Source: Candidatus Hydrogenedentota bacterium (lineage in GTDB: Bacteria; Hydrogenedentota; Hydrogenedentia; Hydrogenedentales; JAJRTN01). From it: a stretch of 32,345 bases of DNA. Where the stretch lies: contig JAJRTN010000185.1 in NCBI GenBank assembly GCA_024278275.1, positions 1 through 32,345 of the forward strand, in the 5' to 3' direction. Made by a program: the position numbers and the translations under genes. Below are positions 24,642 to 32,101 of this stretch, in pieces. Positions within the stretch are counted from its first letter, which is position 1. Each line of letters starts with the position of its first letter. The notes under the pieces are model-generated. The model did no database searches. It saw only the letters and a program-made list of their open reading frames with translations, and had not been told where the DNA came from.

Positions 24642-24670
24642 CCCGGGGGACTGGTGTTAACCCCCGGGAG
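24642..24670 (+). promoter_or_regulatory. Hairpin covering the ribosome site of the creatininase-family gene
   Basis: CCCGGGGG (24642-24649) and CCCCCGGG (24661-24668) form a perfect 8-bp GC stem with an 11-base loop. The Shine-Dalgarno GGGAG (24666-24670) is largely inside the stem, and ATG follows 8 bases later. This could limit translation unless the stem is opened. Confidence 0.5.
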
Positions 24671-24678
24671 ATCGCATC

Positions 24679-25542
24679 ATGGAAGTCCGGTTTGAATACC
24701 TCATGCCCCGCGAGGTGGAATCCGCCATGGCGGCGTGTCCCACGCTGTTCCTTCCCTTGGGCACCATCGAGTGGCACGGCCAGCAGAACGTGGTGGGACT
24801 GGATGCCGTAAAGGCGCACGAGTTGTGCATCCGCGCCGCGCGGGCGGGGGGCGGTATCGTTTTTCCGCCCCTTTATGGCGGCGTGGGGGGACTCGATGAA
24901 CCGCATACTTTCGTGATGGATCCCGAGGTTTGCCTGGAATCGCGGCTTTTACGCCCGTGGCTGGACCAGCTCTTGCGCGAGGCGGCCCGGCAGGGCTTCA
25001 AGGCGGTGATCGTGGTCACCGGTCATTATGGCGCGGCCCAGCAGATCGCCGTGCGCGAGGCGGCGGTGCGCATGTCGAAGGTCCTGAACATTCCCATCCT
25101 GGGCACGCCGGAGTACTTCCTCGCCCTGGACGAACAGTACCACGGTGATCATGCGGCGGCTTTCGAGACGTCCATCATGATGCACCTCTTTCCCGATAAA
25201 GTGGACCTCGACCGCCTGGAAGGTTCCCCGCCTTACCAGGGGATCGGCGGCCTGGACCCCAAGGAACATGCCTCGGCGGAAATGGGAAAACGCTTCTGCG
25301 ACGCCATTGTCGGGCGTCTGGCGGGCTTGGCGAAAGCCATGCCCGCGTGGGATCCGGAAACGTGCCGCCGCTTCCGGAACGCGGAGGAAGCTCTTATCAA
25401 TCGCCAGCTTGTCCTGGCGGGGAAGCGGGGCACGGCCTGGGAAGGCTGGCGCAACATCCGGGACGGCGCTTTTGACCCCTACCCGGCGCTCCTGGCGGAA
25501 GGGCGGTTCGAGGAAATCATCGCCTTGACCGAGGGACTGTAG
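24679..25542 (+). CDS. Creatininase-family amidohydrolase
   Basis: 287 residues. The metal site is intact: Glu31 and His33 in LGTIEWHG, Asp42 in VVGLDAVKAHE, His116 in VVTGHYG, and HGDHAAAFETS with Glu163. Family members open cyclic amides or hydrolyse amides: creatinine amidohydrolase, the FAPy deformylase ArfB and the mycofactocin protease MftE. The function here cannot be chosen from sequence alone. The SpoU methyltransferase gene follows after 5 bases, so the two probably share a transcript, with no obvious pathway link. Confidence 0.88.
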   Translation: MEVRFEYLMPREVESAMAACPTLFLPLGTIEWHGQQNVVGLDAVKAHELCIRAARAGGGIVFPPLYGGVGGLDEPHTFVMDPEVCLESRLLRPWLDQLLREAARQGFKAVIVVTGHYGAAQQIAVREAAVRMSKVLNIPILGTPEYFLALDEQYHGDHAAAFETSIMMHLFPDKVDLDRLEGSPPYQGIGGLDPKEHASAEMGKRFCDAIVGRLAGLAKAMPAWDPETCRRFRNAEEALINRQLVLAGKRGTAWEGWRNIRDGAFDPYPALLAEGRFEEIIALTEGL

Positions 25543-25547
25543 GCCCC

Positions 25548-26072
25548 ATGACCGACCGTGAGCCGCATTACCGGGCCGTGCCGCCGGAGGAACTGCCCGA
25601 TATTGATCGCCATCCCGTCCACGTGGTACTGGACAATATCCGCAGCGCCTATAACGTGGGGTCTATTTTTCGGACCTCGGACGCGGGGGCCGCGGCCCAT
25701 ATCCACCTGTGCGGCATGTCGGCGCACCCGCCCCATCCCAAGCTGGAAAAGACCGCCCTGGGCGCTTTCGAGTACGTGCCGTGGACCTACCATGAGCGGA
25801 CCAAGGACTGTTTCGCGGCGCTCCGGGCGCGGGACATCCCCATTGTGGCCGTCGAGGTGTCGGAAGGGGCGGTGGATTACACGGCCTTCGACTGGCCCCG
25901 ACCGGTGGCCGTTGTGTTCGGCAACGAAGTAAACGGAATCCACGAACGGAATCTGCGTCGCTGTGACGCGGTGGTCAAGATACCCATGTACGGGTTCAAA
26001 AACAGCATGAACGTGGCCACGGCCTTCGGTGTACTCCTCTATGGCATCCTGGACCGCTGGCATGCCTCCTGA
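25548..26072 (+). CDS. SpoU/TrmH-family RNA methyltransferase
   Basis: 174 residues of SPOUT fold. Motif 1 has Asn30 and Arg42 in DNIRSAYNVGSIFRTSDA, motif 2 is VFGNEVNGI (about 123-131), and motif 3 is IPMYGFKNSMNVATAFGVLL (145-164), which forms the knot and SAM site. It should methylate a ribose 2'-OH in tRNA or rRNA. It lacks the N-terminal substrate-binding domain of RlmB-type enzymes, so it is closer to TrmH or TrmL in size. The start is 5 bases after the creatininase-family stop. Confidence 0.92.
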   Translation: MTDREPHYRAVPPEELPDIDRHPVHVVLDNIRSAYNVGSIFRTSDAGAAAHIHLCGMSAHPPHPKLEKTALGAFEYVPWTYHERTKDCFAALRARDIPIVAVEVSEGAVDYTAFDWPRPVAVVFGNEVNGIHERNLRRCDAVVKIPMYGFKNSMNVATAFGVLLYGILDRWHAS

Positions 26073-26201
26073 ACGGGATCGCCTTTCTCCCTGTTCGTCG
26101 CGCCTTCCACGCGGCGGAAGATACCATCGCGGGTTGGCAATAGGCGCGGTCCGTCGCGTATATTTCAAGCCTGATAATTCGGCACAAGAAAGGGAAACGC
26201 C

Positions 26202-27134
26202 ATGCGAATAGGTTTTTTGTCGGGCCACAATCCCGAGCGCATTGCCTTCATGAAGAAATGGGGATTCGGCAGCGTGGAACTGCTCACGGGCTATTTCGAC
26301 CGTGCCCCCGATTTCATGCCCGGGAATCCCGGCTGGGAAGCGAAGGCGGACGCCGTGAAGGCCGATTTTGACGCCGCGGACATTCGTATCTCCTGCATCG
26401 GCGCGTTCTACCTGAACCACCTCGACCCCACCATCGAAGCAGACGCGGCGGTCCAGGTGCAAAACGCCATCCTCCTCGCGGAACATCTGGGGGTCGGCGC
26501 GGTGGCGGGTTTTGCCGGCCGCGTCACGGGAAAACCCCTGGAAGACAGCCTGCCGAAATTCGCGGAAGTCTGGGGGGAGCATGCCCGCTTCGCCGAGGAT
26601 CACGGGGTGCGCATCGCCTTCGAGTGTTGCCCCATGGGGCGGTACCATACGCCCATGTTCGGCATCAACTGCATCTGCACGCCCGCCATGAGCGAGGCCT
26701 GCTTCAACGCGGTGGACTCCGAAGCCTTGGGCCTCGAATGGGACCCCAGTCATCTTGTTCCCCAGGGCGTGGACCCGTGCGAGAACATCCGTCAATTCGC
26801 GTCGCGGATCTACCACGTTCACGCCAAGGGCGCGAGGATGTACCCCCATAACGTGGCGCGTTATGGCCTCCTGCACCACGGCTCATGCGAGCATTGCATG
26901 CCGGGCTTCGGCGACGAGGACTGGGGCCAGATCATCAAGGAACTGCGCCGCGCCGGGTACCACGGCGACCTCAACATCGAGGGCTGGCACGATGCCGTGT
27001 GGCGCGACCAGCAAGACACACCGCCCGAGGACGTGGCGCAACAGGCGCGCCCGCCCATGGCGCCGAACCTGGAGGACGCCGGACTGATCATCGCCCTGAA
27101 CCACCTGAAACAGTTCTGCCCGGAGGGATTCTGA
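26202..27134 (+). CDS. Sugar phosphate isomerase/epimerase (AP endonuclease 2-like TIM barrel)
   Basis: 310 residues. The barrel has the metal ligands expected for the family: Glu141 in IAFECCP, Asp181 and His184 in EWDPSH, His207 in IYHVHAKG, and Glu260 in LNIEGWHD. The N-terminus MRIGFLSGHN and the GFGSVELLTG strand also fit. These enzymes isomerise or epimerise sugars and inositol derivatives and often work with Gfo/Idh/MocA oxidoreductases, one of which lies 10 kb away. AAAGGGAA precedes the ATG. A possible promoter TTGGCA/TATATT at about 26134-26164 has a long 19-base spacer. Confidence 0.9.
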   Translation: MRIGFLSGHNPERIAFMKKWGFGSVELLTGYFDRAPDFMPGNPGWEAKADAVKADFDAADIRISCIGAFYLNHLDPTIEADAAVQVQNAILLAEHLGVGAVAGFAGRVTGKPLEDSLPKFAEVWGEHARFAEDHGVRIAFECCPMGRYHTPMFGINCICTPAMSEACFNAVDSEALGLEWDPSHLVPQGVDPCENIRQFASRIYHVHAKGARMYPHNVARYGLLHHGSCEHCMPGFGDEDWGQIIKELRRAGYHGDLNIEGWHDAVWRDQQDTPPEDVAQQARPPMAPNLEDAGLIIALNHLKQFCPEGF

Positions 27135-27245
27135 GCCTTCGCCGGCGTAAATGCCTCCCATTCGTAATTGAGAACGTGTGGCCCTTCACGAACCTGTGGC
27201 AATGCCAATCATCGAGCATGGTGCCCCCCGATCTAAGCGAGAAGC

Positions 27246-27698
27246 ATGATGGATAACGAGAACATCCGGGCTCACCATCGGAAACGCGTACTCATCCTGG
27301 CCGTTGTGCTCGTTGTCGTGGCGACGGTTATCGTGTACCGGTACATTCCTTCCGCCGCACGGAGAGCGCTTCCGGAATCTGCCCGGGAGGTTCAGGAGTT
27401 CTACGACACCGCTTTTGGCGGCGACTACGTTCGCTGTATCAAGGCCAAGCTCCCGGAAGCCGATTTTCCGGTATACGCCCGAAACCTTGGCCTCAGGCGA
27501 AGCTTCATTTCCTCGGAGCACGAAGGCAGGGGACGTCGTTTCGTCAACATACAAGTATCTTGGGCGCCGGCTTGGTGGGATCCTCCTCGAGGCGAACCCG
27601 GCATTGACTGGTACTACGATCAGGATCCCAATGTCCCGGTCAACGAGGATCTCACCTGGTCCAACGGCTATGTATACTACTTGGCCTTTTCATGGTAA
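27246..27698 (+). CDS. Small single-pass membrane protein, unknown function
   Basis: About 150 residues. The basic start (MMDNENIRAHHRKR) is followed by one membrane helix (VLILAVVLVVVATVIVYRYI, about 15-34), so an N-terminal anchor with an outside domain is likely. The domain contains FYDTAFGGDYVRCIKAKLPE and, near the end, GIDWYYDQDP and SNGYVYYLAF, which look like a compact beta-rich fold. Two ATGs in a row allow either start; the ribosome site is weak. No family is recognised. The adjacent genes give no clue. Confidence 0.6.
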   Translation: MMDNENIRAHHRKRVLILAVVLVVVATVIVYRYIPSAARRALPESAREVQEFYDTAFGGDYVRCIKAKLPEADFPVYARNLGLRRSFISSEHEGRGRRFVNIQVSWAPAWWDPPRGEPGIDWYYDQDPNVPVNEDLTWSNGYVYYLAFSW

Positions 27699-27791
27699 CG
27701 GGGCTACGGGGCTCATCCGCACATTCAGCGGACCCTTGCCTTAACGCAGTCCCCCCTTGCCTGTTGGTTGCGCGAACCGCCGTATTGGGGG

Positions 27792-28136
27792 TCAATCCGT
27801 TCCTGTCGACCGGTCATCCCCCCATTGGTCCTCCTCACGCAACTGGAGCAGATAGGGTCGCAGTAGTCTCTCGGAACGCATGAGTAAAAGAATGTACACA
27901 TCCCCTTTTTCGAGGCGGTAGAATATCCGACAAGGCGCGACGACGACCTCGCGATAGCGTGTGTGTGGCAACTCGGGCGGCCGCTTTCCAGATTTTGGAT
28001 GAGCCTCAAGTCGCTCGACCCGGTCGAACACTTTCTGGACGAACCGCGATGCCGCCAGGGCATTATCAAGCGCGATGTACTCGGCGATCTCATCCACATC
28101 AGCCAACGCGGGCTCCGTCCAGATCAGACGAGCCAT
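27792..28136 (-). CDS. RelE/ParE-family toxin
   Basis: 114 residues. The pattern LIWTEPALADVDEIAEYIAL, SRFVQKVFDRVERLEAHPKSG, YREVVVAPCRIFYRLEKGDV and YILLLMRSER is typical of ParE/RelE toxins: two helices, then a sheet with conserved Arg at 62, 70 and 74. The length is normal, with an extra tail (EEDQWGDDRSTGTD). Its start overlaps the antitoxin stop by 13 bases, so expression should be coupled. ParE members poison gyrase and RelE members cut mRNA on the ribosome; sequence alone does not decide. Confidence 0.88.
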   Translation of the reverse strand: MARLIWTEPALADVDEIAEYIALDNALAASRFVQKVFDRVERLEAHPKSGKRPPELPHTRYREVVVAPCRIFYRLEKGDVYILLLMRSERLLRPYLLQLREEDQWGDDRSTGTD

Positions 28137-28381
28137 TTCTTCATTTTCTCTCTGGCTTCGGCGTGCGAGAATGTGCGGCCCTCGAATATCGCGCGTTCCC
28201 CCCGGGCAATACCCTCAAGAATCTGTATCCTGTGCTGTGTCAGCTCATAGGATTCCACATCAACCAAGTAGGCCGCCGGCTTGCCATGCTCCGTAATCAA
28301 AACAGGCTCCCCGGAATCACGCAGTTCGGACAGGAGCCGCGTCGCTTGTCTTTTCAAGGTTGTTACCAGTTCGGTCTTCAT
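28124..28381 (-). CDS. Phd/YefM-family antitoxin
   Basis: 85 residues. MKTELVTTLKRQATRLLSEL and SGEPVLITEHGKPAAYLVDV are the canonical Phd/YefM DNA-binding half. The C-terminal FEGRTFSHAEAREKMKKWLV is the toxin-binding helix. The ATG at 28381 was chosen on family alignment; longer frames reach into a dispersed repeat. The promoter at 28388-28416 places the transcription start at or near this ATG, which would make the mRNA leaderless. The toxin gene overlaps its end. Confidence 0.9.
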   Translation of the reverse strand: MKTELVTTLKRQATRLLSELRDSGEPVLITEHGKPAAYLVDVESYELTQHRIQILEGIARGERAIFEGRTFSHAEAREKMKKWLV

Positions 28382-28387
28382 AAATAA

Positions 28388-28416
28388 ATGATACCCTAGT
28401 GATACTTTGTCGTCAA
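28388..28416 (-). promoter_or_regulatory. Toxin-antitoxin promoter with TGATAC operator repeats
   Basis: On the minus strand TTGACG (28416-28411) and TATCAT (28393-28388) are 17 bases apart. Two direct copies of TGATAC (28389-28394 and 28400-28405) are 11 bases apart and overlap the -10 and spacer, a likely autorepression site. Only six bases separate the -10 from the antitoxin ATG. Confidence 0.65.
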
Positions 28417-28429
28417 GCCACCTTGAGCA

Positions 28430-28556
28430 AAAAAGACAGCTAAATCGCAGGATTGGTCGTAAGTCATTGCTGCATGGCAAAATGGAACGGGCAGGATCCT
28501 CCGCGATAAGGACGCAACGGCCCTTTTCAGGTTTAGCCACGAAATACCCGAAATCA
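28430..28556. repeat. Dispersed repeat, second copy
   Basis: 28430-28470 matches 23834-23874 at about 38 of 41 bases. 28467-28556 matches 23963-24062 including CCTCCGCGATAAGG and CAACGGCCC. In the first copy the two halves are separated by about 90 extra bases; here they are continuous. It lies directly upstream of the toxin-antitoxin promoter. Confidence 0.75.
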
Positions 28557-28599
28557 GGGGCTATCGCTGGACTCCACCACCATTTCCCTGTGTCTCGAC

Positions 28600-28838
28600 C
28601 TCTTTTCCTGGCCAGGTTCAAGGGCGACGTAAAGGCCCAGGTCCTCCTGTCCAACCTGGCCTCCATGCTGCGTCTTAACCTCTTCACCTATCGGGACTTG
28701 CGCGAATGGCTCGACGCCCCCTTCAAAACGTCACCCATCGAGCCCGCCCCACAACAATTGGAATTACCCTTGCCCGGTCTTGGACAGGCCCCTAACCGGG
28801 CAACAGGAAAACGGGAGACCTGGTCCCAAAAAAGGTGA
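28600..28838 (+). pseudogene. Fragment resembling the C-terminus of a transposase
   Basis: A plus-strand frame encodes FLARFKGDVKAQVLLSNLAS, then MLRLNLFTYRDLREWLDAPF, then a polar tail with LELPLPGLGQ. The helical block with KAQVLLSNLASMLRL resembles the last helix of some DDE transposases, but no catalytic residues or terminal repeats are seen. The frame's upstream part runs into the dispersed repeat, so this is a remnant at best. It could also be a piece of some other gene. Confidence 0.35.
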
Positions 28839-29097
28839 TTTCGGAAGGAAAGAACCCTATTCTATGCGGGTCGAAGCGTCACGGCGATTCTGTCTTGGAC
28901 AGCAGTAAGAGACATTTGTGAAATTGAAGAGTTTTTTTTTGCAAGTCATCCGGTGTGTTGTGGTCGCGTTGAAAATCGCCTTATCGCACATGACACCCCA
29001 AGGAGAACGCCCGGCCCATAATGCTCAACTATTCGGCGAGGGATGGACATCCCCCTGACACGGCCTGGCCGGAACCAAGAGGCCGTCCTTGCAAGGG
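28839..29097. other. Non-coding stretch
   Basis: Contains a T-run (about 28932-28941), a small palindrome GGGATG-GA-CATCCC (near 29040-29054) and CCTTGCAAGG. No convincing gene or attC site is seen. Confidence 0.4.
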
Positions 29098-29134
29098 AGT
29101 AAATATCCCCGGACTTTGCCGGGGGATAGTTACT
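29098..29134 (-). terminator. Long hairpin at the end of the 229-residue gene
   Basis: AGTAAATATCCCCGG (29098-29112) pairs with CCGGGGGATAGTTACT (29119-29134), with one mismatch and one bulge. It overlaps the gene's stop codon. There is no long T-run, but ATATTTACT follows the GC part on the minus strand. It could also be a decayed attC site. Confidence 0.45.
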
Positions 29135-29822
29135 AACCTACTGGCTCAGCATCCGGATCGATGCCGTGTTCTCCGAGAATGGCGCGTAAATCGGCCTTCC
29201 GATCTTCGAGGTCGGCCAGGCGCGCCGAGTTGTCGTCGCAGCGGCGGATATCCTGCACCAACCTGAGCAGCTTCTCGCGCAGGTTGTCGCGCGATTCCGC
29301 AGTTGCTTGCCCGTTGCCCGCCCTGATCGCCCGGTCCATGCTGCGATACATCGCCCAGCAAACGATGATCCTTTCCGCCTCGCCGAAAGCCGGATCGTCA
29401 AGGCGCTCGATCACTTCCTTCAGCGGGACTTCCCCCAGCAATCGTTCGAGGATATTGCCCGGGGCCGGAGGCTCGGGATCGCCCCGCCGCTCTTCCCGGA
29501 CCCGTTCGAGCCATTCCCGCGTGCCCTGATCGGTGTCGGGAAAGAGCGACACCGGCTTCAGCAGGCCAAGATAGCCCAACGGCGTCCCCTCCACGATATC
29601 GATATATTCGAGCGTGTCCCTCAACCAGAGAAGCCAGCGCGTTTTTCCATAACCCGCTTCCGAGTCGTCCACATCCACGATCCACCCGATCTTCTTCAGC
29701 CCATCCACGACGCCCTCTTGCAGCGCGAGCGCCTCAATCCGATCCGCCTCCTCCCACGCCCACACCGAATGCTCCCGAGAAACCAGCCGACCGTGCAGAA
29801 CATAAAGATGATAACCGCTCAT
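29133..29822 (-). CDS. Hypothetical protein in a probable integron cassette (229 aa)
   Basis: Starts MSGYHLYVLHGRLVSREHSV with AGGAG 7 bases upstream; the longer frame to 29888 would begin inside the attC site and is rejected. Contents are mostly helical and highly charged: RIEALALQEGVVDGLKKIGW, IVDVDDSEAGYGKTRWLLWL, REWLERVREERRGDPEPPAP and a C-terminal coiled-coil-like region (LREKLLRLVQDIRR, then LADLEDRKADLRAILGEHG). No signal, membrane helix or catalytic motif is recognised. It starts 50 bases after the attC R' box, the usual cassette position, so it would rely on an upstream promoter. Confidence 0.7.
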   Translation of the reverse strand: MSGYHLYVLHGRLVSREHSVWAWEEADRIEALALQEGVVDGLKKIGWIVDVDDSEAGYGKTRWLLWLRDTLEYIDIVEGTPLGYLGLLKPVSLFPDTDQGTREWLERVREERRGDPEPPAPGNILERLLGEVPLKEVIERLDDPAFGEAERIIVCWAMYRSMDRAIRAGNGQATAESRDNLREKLLRLVQDIRRCDDNSARLADLEDRKADLRAILGEHGIDPDAEPVG

Positions 29823-29866
29823 AGTGCGCTCCTGTTCCTTCCGAAAGCTTAGATTGGGTGTTTGCT

Positions 29867-29944
29867 GCTTAACGTCGAGCGTGGCCATCGTTTCACCCGG
29901 CGTCCGCGCCGGGCGAGACGTAGTGGTCCACGCTCTGGTTAGAC
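29867..29944 (-). other. Integron attC recombination site
   Basis: On the minus strand the R'' box GTCTAAC (29944-29938) fits RYYYAAC, and the R' box GTTAAGC (29873-29867) fits GTTRRRY. Between them arms GAGCGTGG and CCACGCTC pair. Inside, a second stem CCCGGCG/CGCCGGG (29896-29902 and 29907-29913) extends as CGTTTC/GAGACG with wobble. The 78-bp length is in the normal attC range. The downstream gene begins 50 bases later and the upstream gene ends 5 bases earlier, as in cassettes. Confidence 0.85.
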
Positions 29945-29948
29945 CATT

Positions 29949-31043
29949 TCATTTCCCCGATTTTCTTCTGTTATCTTCCTTGCACAGCATCTGGCAGTTG
30001 GCCGCGTTGGTTTTTCCGCCCTCGTGCCACGGCTTGACGTGATCGCCTTCCATCTCTTCAAACGCAAACTTCTTCTTGCACTTCACGCAGACTCCATTTT
30101 GCCTCTCGTATGCTGTTCTTTTCATGTTCAGCGTGAATGCTCGAATGTTGAGATGTCTTTCTTCCCCGTCCAGTACATAGGGATAGATTCCGGACTTCTT
30201 CGTGACATCATCATCCATCATCAGCTCAGCAACGTGCTTCTCCAGCTTGTCCGTATCAAACTCTTTGTCCTTGAACTGATTGTAGAGAGCCCCCCAATCC
30301 ACTCCCTTCATCTCTCGCCGATGCTCCGGGAAGGTCGCCTTAACCCAAGCGATGACCTGCTGGAAATACGCCCAAAGTGGCGTTGCACTCTCATCCTGCT
30401 GATGTTTCGACATGTACTCTTCGATCGTGCCCGCCGACGTTGCGCCCGCGTGCCATTTGATCGCCGTTTCCAGATATTCCTGCCGGATCGCAGTGCCTTT
30501 GAGATAGTCGCTCGCCAGTCCATACGCTGGGCAACCCGTCTTGCTGAAATAGCGTTTGGCATCGGCAGTCCATGGGCCAGCATACACCGCGTTGCGCAAT
30601 TCCTGATTGGTGTGTTCCTCGCCAGCGATGTTGATGGTTTTGAACCAGTCCAACTTTTCGCTGTCAGTCCCGGAGCAGAAATAGACCATCAGCTTGTAAT
30701 CGAGAATCTGTTTCTGCTGGTCGTCTTGCAGGTTGTGGAACGCCAGCCCGGTGATGGAGAAGTCCCCGTTGACGTATTGGCACATTGAAAGCGTGCGCTG
30801 TTGTCCATCGATCACTTCGTAATCGCCGTCATTGCGCACTGCCCAGTACATTACGTTCAGCGGGAAGTCCTTGCGAACGCTATCAATGACCGCATCCCGC
30901 TGCTTGTCCTTGTAGATGAATTCCCGCTGGTACGGCGGACGAATGTCGAGCTTTCCGCCATAGGCAACGACTCCTTGTTCCGCGTTGTCGAGGAAGCCCT
31001 CAGTTAGCTTCTCGATGGTGATTTCTTTGAGTTCGATCTTCAT
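29949..31043 (-). CDS. DUF262-HNH nuclease
   Basis: 364 residues. The N-terminal DUF262 domain (ParB-like fold) has RPPYQREFIY at 35-44 and IDGQQR at 78-83, the putative nucleotide-binding motif. The C-terminal HNH domain has CVKC (Cys319, Cys322), GDHVKPWHEGG (Asp334-His335, His340), and Asn349 with Cys354 in NCQMLCKEDN. This combination occurs in modification-dependent or defence nucleases of the GmrSD type and in other phage-defence systems. It starts the base after the methyltransferase stop (TAG then ATG), so the two are coupled and probably form a restriction-modification pair. The base composition is poorer in G and C than that of the window's other genes, fitting acquisition by transfer. 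Confidence 0.88.
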   Translation of the reverse strand: MKIELKEITIEKLTEGFLDNAEQGVVAYGGKLDIRPPYQREFIYKDKQRDAVIDSVRKDFPLNVMYWAVRNDGDYEVIDGQQRTLSMCQYVNGDFSITGLAFHNLQDDQQKQILDYKLMVYFCSGTDSEKLDWFKTINIAGEEHTNQELRNAVYAGPWTADAKRYFSKTGCPAYGLASDYLKGTAIRQEYLETAIKWHAGATSAGTIEEYMSKHQQDESATPLWAYFQQVIAWVKATFPEHRREMKGVDWGALYNQFKDKEFDTDKLEKHVAELMMDDDVTKKSGIYPYVLDGEERHLNIRAFTLNMKRTAYERQNGVCVKCKKKFAFEEMEGDHVKPWHEGGKTNAANCQMLCKEDNRRKSGK

Positions 31044-32054
31044 CTACTTCGCTCTCTTTCGGATTAGAATCCGTGCGTAGCACCGCTTTCCCTTCACGTA
31101 GCCGCGGTCGGTCTTCCCCGTCCAACTCCGCTTGATCAACTCGGGTAGCAAGCCCTGTTTCACTTCGTAATCCGAACCAATTATCTCAAACTGTTCGGGA
31201 TTGTGGTATGCAAGGAAGGTTACAGGCACTCCCATGACGCCATCGTAATCACCCGGTATATCCTTGTATCGTGACACCTCAATCGCGTTGTAGTTGTCGT
31301 AATGTGGATATTCCTTCGGGCCATACTCCCTTACGGTAATCAACTCCTCGTGACGCTTTTGGATATCTAGGTTGGTGAACCAACAAGCGTTTCCGAAGCT
31401 GCGCCAATTCGTTCCGTCCTCGCCTCTCCAACTTCTCACCGCTCGCATTTCGTAATGATCCGGGACGACGAAGGCGACGGCATGAGTGTAGCCCAGCCAC
31501 ATCTTGTTTTCCTTGATCAACCCGAAAATCTCCTTGTAGGTGATCGCGTTCTGATTCCCGATGATGAGGAACTTCTTCTTGTATTTCACCAACTGCTCGA
31601 CGTACTCCCGAAACAACGAGAACGGTGGATTGGTAACGACGATGTCCGCTTGCTTGAGCAGCTTGACGCATTCCTCACTGCGAAAATCGCCGTCGCCTTT
31701 TAACTTGTGAATGCCGATTTCGTCCGGGTCAGGGACGCGGTTATCGTTCTTGTCGCCGTCGTATTCGAGGTAGATTCCACTCTCCGCCGTGTGCTGGCTG
31801 AACAGATCGGCATCGCAGTTCTTGTAGCAGGTGGTAATCAGCTTTTTTAGCTTCAGCTTCTCGAAGTTGTGCGAGAAGTAATGAAAGAAATTGCTGACCT
31901 TGGGATCATCGCAGTTGCACAGGACGGTCTTGTTCTTGAAATGCTTCGTGTAATGCCGTAGCTCCTTCTCGATATCGGAAAGCTGCGTGTAAAACTCATC
32001 CTGTTTCGTCGCCTTCGCGGCGTGCAGACTTCGATTCAACGGCTTCTTCGTCAT
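31044..32054 (-). CDS. EcoRI-type adenine-specific DNA methyltransferase
   Basis: 336 residues. The N-terminal FYTQLSDIEKELRHYTKHFK and KTVLCNCDDPKVSNFFHYFS are hallmarks of the EcoRI methyltransferase family (PF13651), where the CNCDDP segment is the SAM-binding motif. The adenine-methyltransferase motif is NPPF at 142-145 (IVVTNPPFSLFREYV). Other family blocks are FLIIGNQNAITYKEIFGLIK, WFTNLDIQKRHEEL and DGVMGVPVTFLAYHNPEQFE. It should methylate adenine N6 in a short palindromic site. EcoRI itself is paired with a PD-(D/E)XK nuclease; here the neighbour is a DUF262-HNH protein. AAGGGAAG precedes the ATG. No promoter is seen between the cassette end and this start. Confidence 0.9.
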   Translation of the reverse strand: MTKKPLNRSLHAAKATKQDEFYTQLSDIEKELRHYTKHFKNKTVLCNCDDPKVSNFFHYFSHNFEKLKLKKLITTCYKNCDADLFSQHTAESGIYLEYDGDKNDNRVPDPDEIGIHKLKGDGDFRSEECVKLLKQADIVVTNPPFSLFREYVEQLVKYKKKFLIIGNQNAITYKEIFGLIKENKMWLGYTHAVAFVVPDHYEMRAVRSWRGEDGTNWRSFGNACWFTNLDIQKRHEELITVREYGPKEYPHYDNYNAIEVSRYKDIPGDYDGVMGVPVTFLAYHNPEQFEIIGSDYEVKQGLLPELIKRSWTGKTDRGYVKGKRCYARILIRKRAK

Positions 32055-32101
32055 CTCCGCGCTTCCCTTGTTCTAGAGGATCTCTTGGTCTAACAATGGT
32101 C

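Larger units (their letters stand above)
29873..32093 (-). mobile_element. Two-gene integron cassette carrying a methyltransferase/nuclease pair
   Basis: The left end is the attC site. On the minus strand the right end is GTTAGACCA (32094-32086), the exact reverse complement of TGGTCTAAC in the attC R'' box. This is expected because in the circular cassette these are the two ends of one attC. The first ATG is 39 bases inside and the last stop 5 bases before attC, leaving almost no other DNA. The unit is about 2.2 kb. No integrase or complete second attC is in the window, so it may be a cassette cluster lacking an integrase or the edge of a longer array. Confidence 0.72.

Noticed and set aside
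24355-24906. 183-codon minus-strand frame
   Set aside because: Contains VDSRVRGNDG, the usual read-through of the ATTCCCGCG palindromic repeat, and runs antisense into the creatininase-family gene.
29023-29029. GCTCAAC as a second attC box
   Set aside because: Fits RYYYAAC but no paired arms or GTTRRRY partner were found at the right distance in either orientation.
29896-29913. CCCGGCG/CGCCGGG as a terminator of the DUF262-HNH gene
   Set aside because: No T-run on either side, and it is better explained as the inner stem of the attC site.
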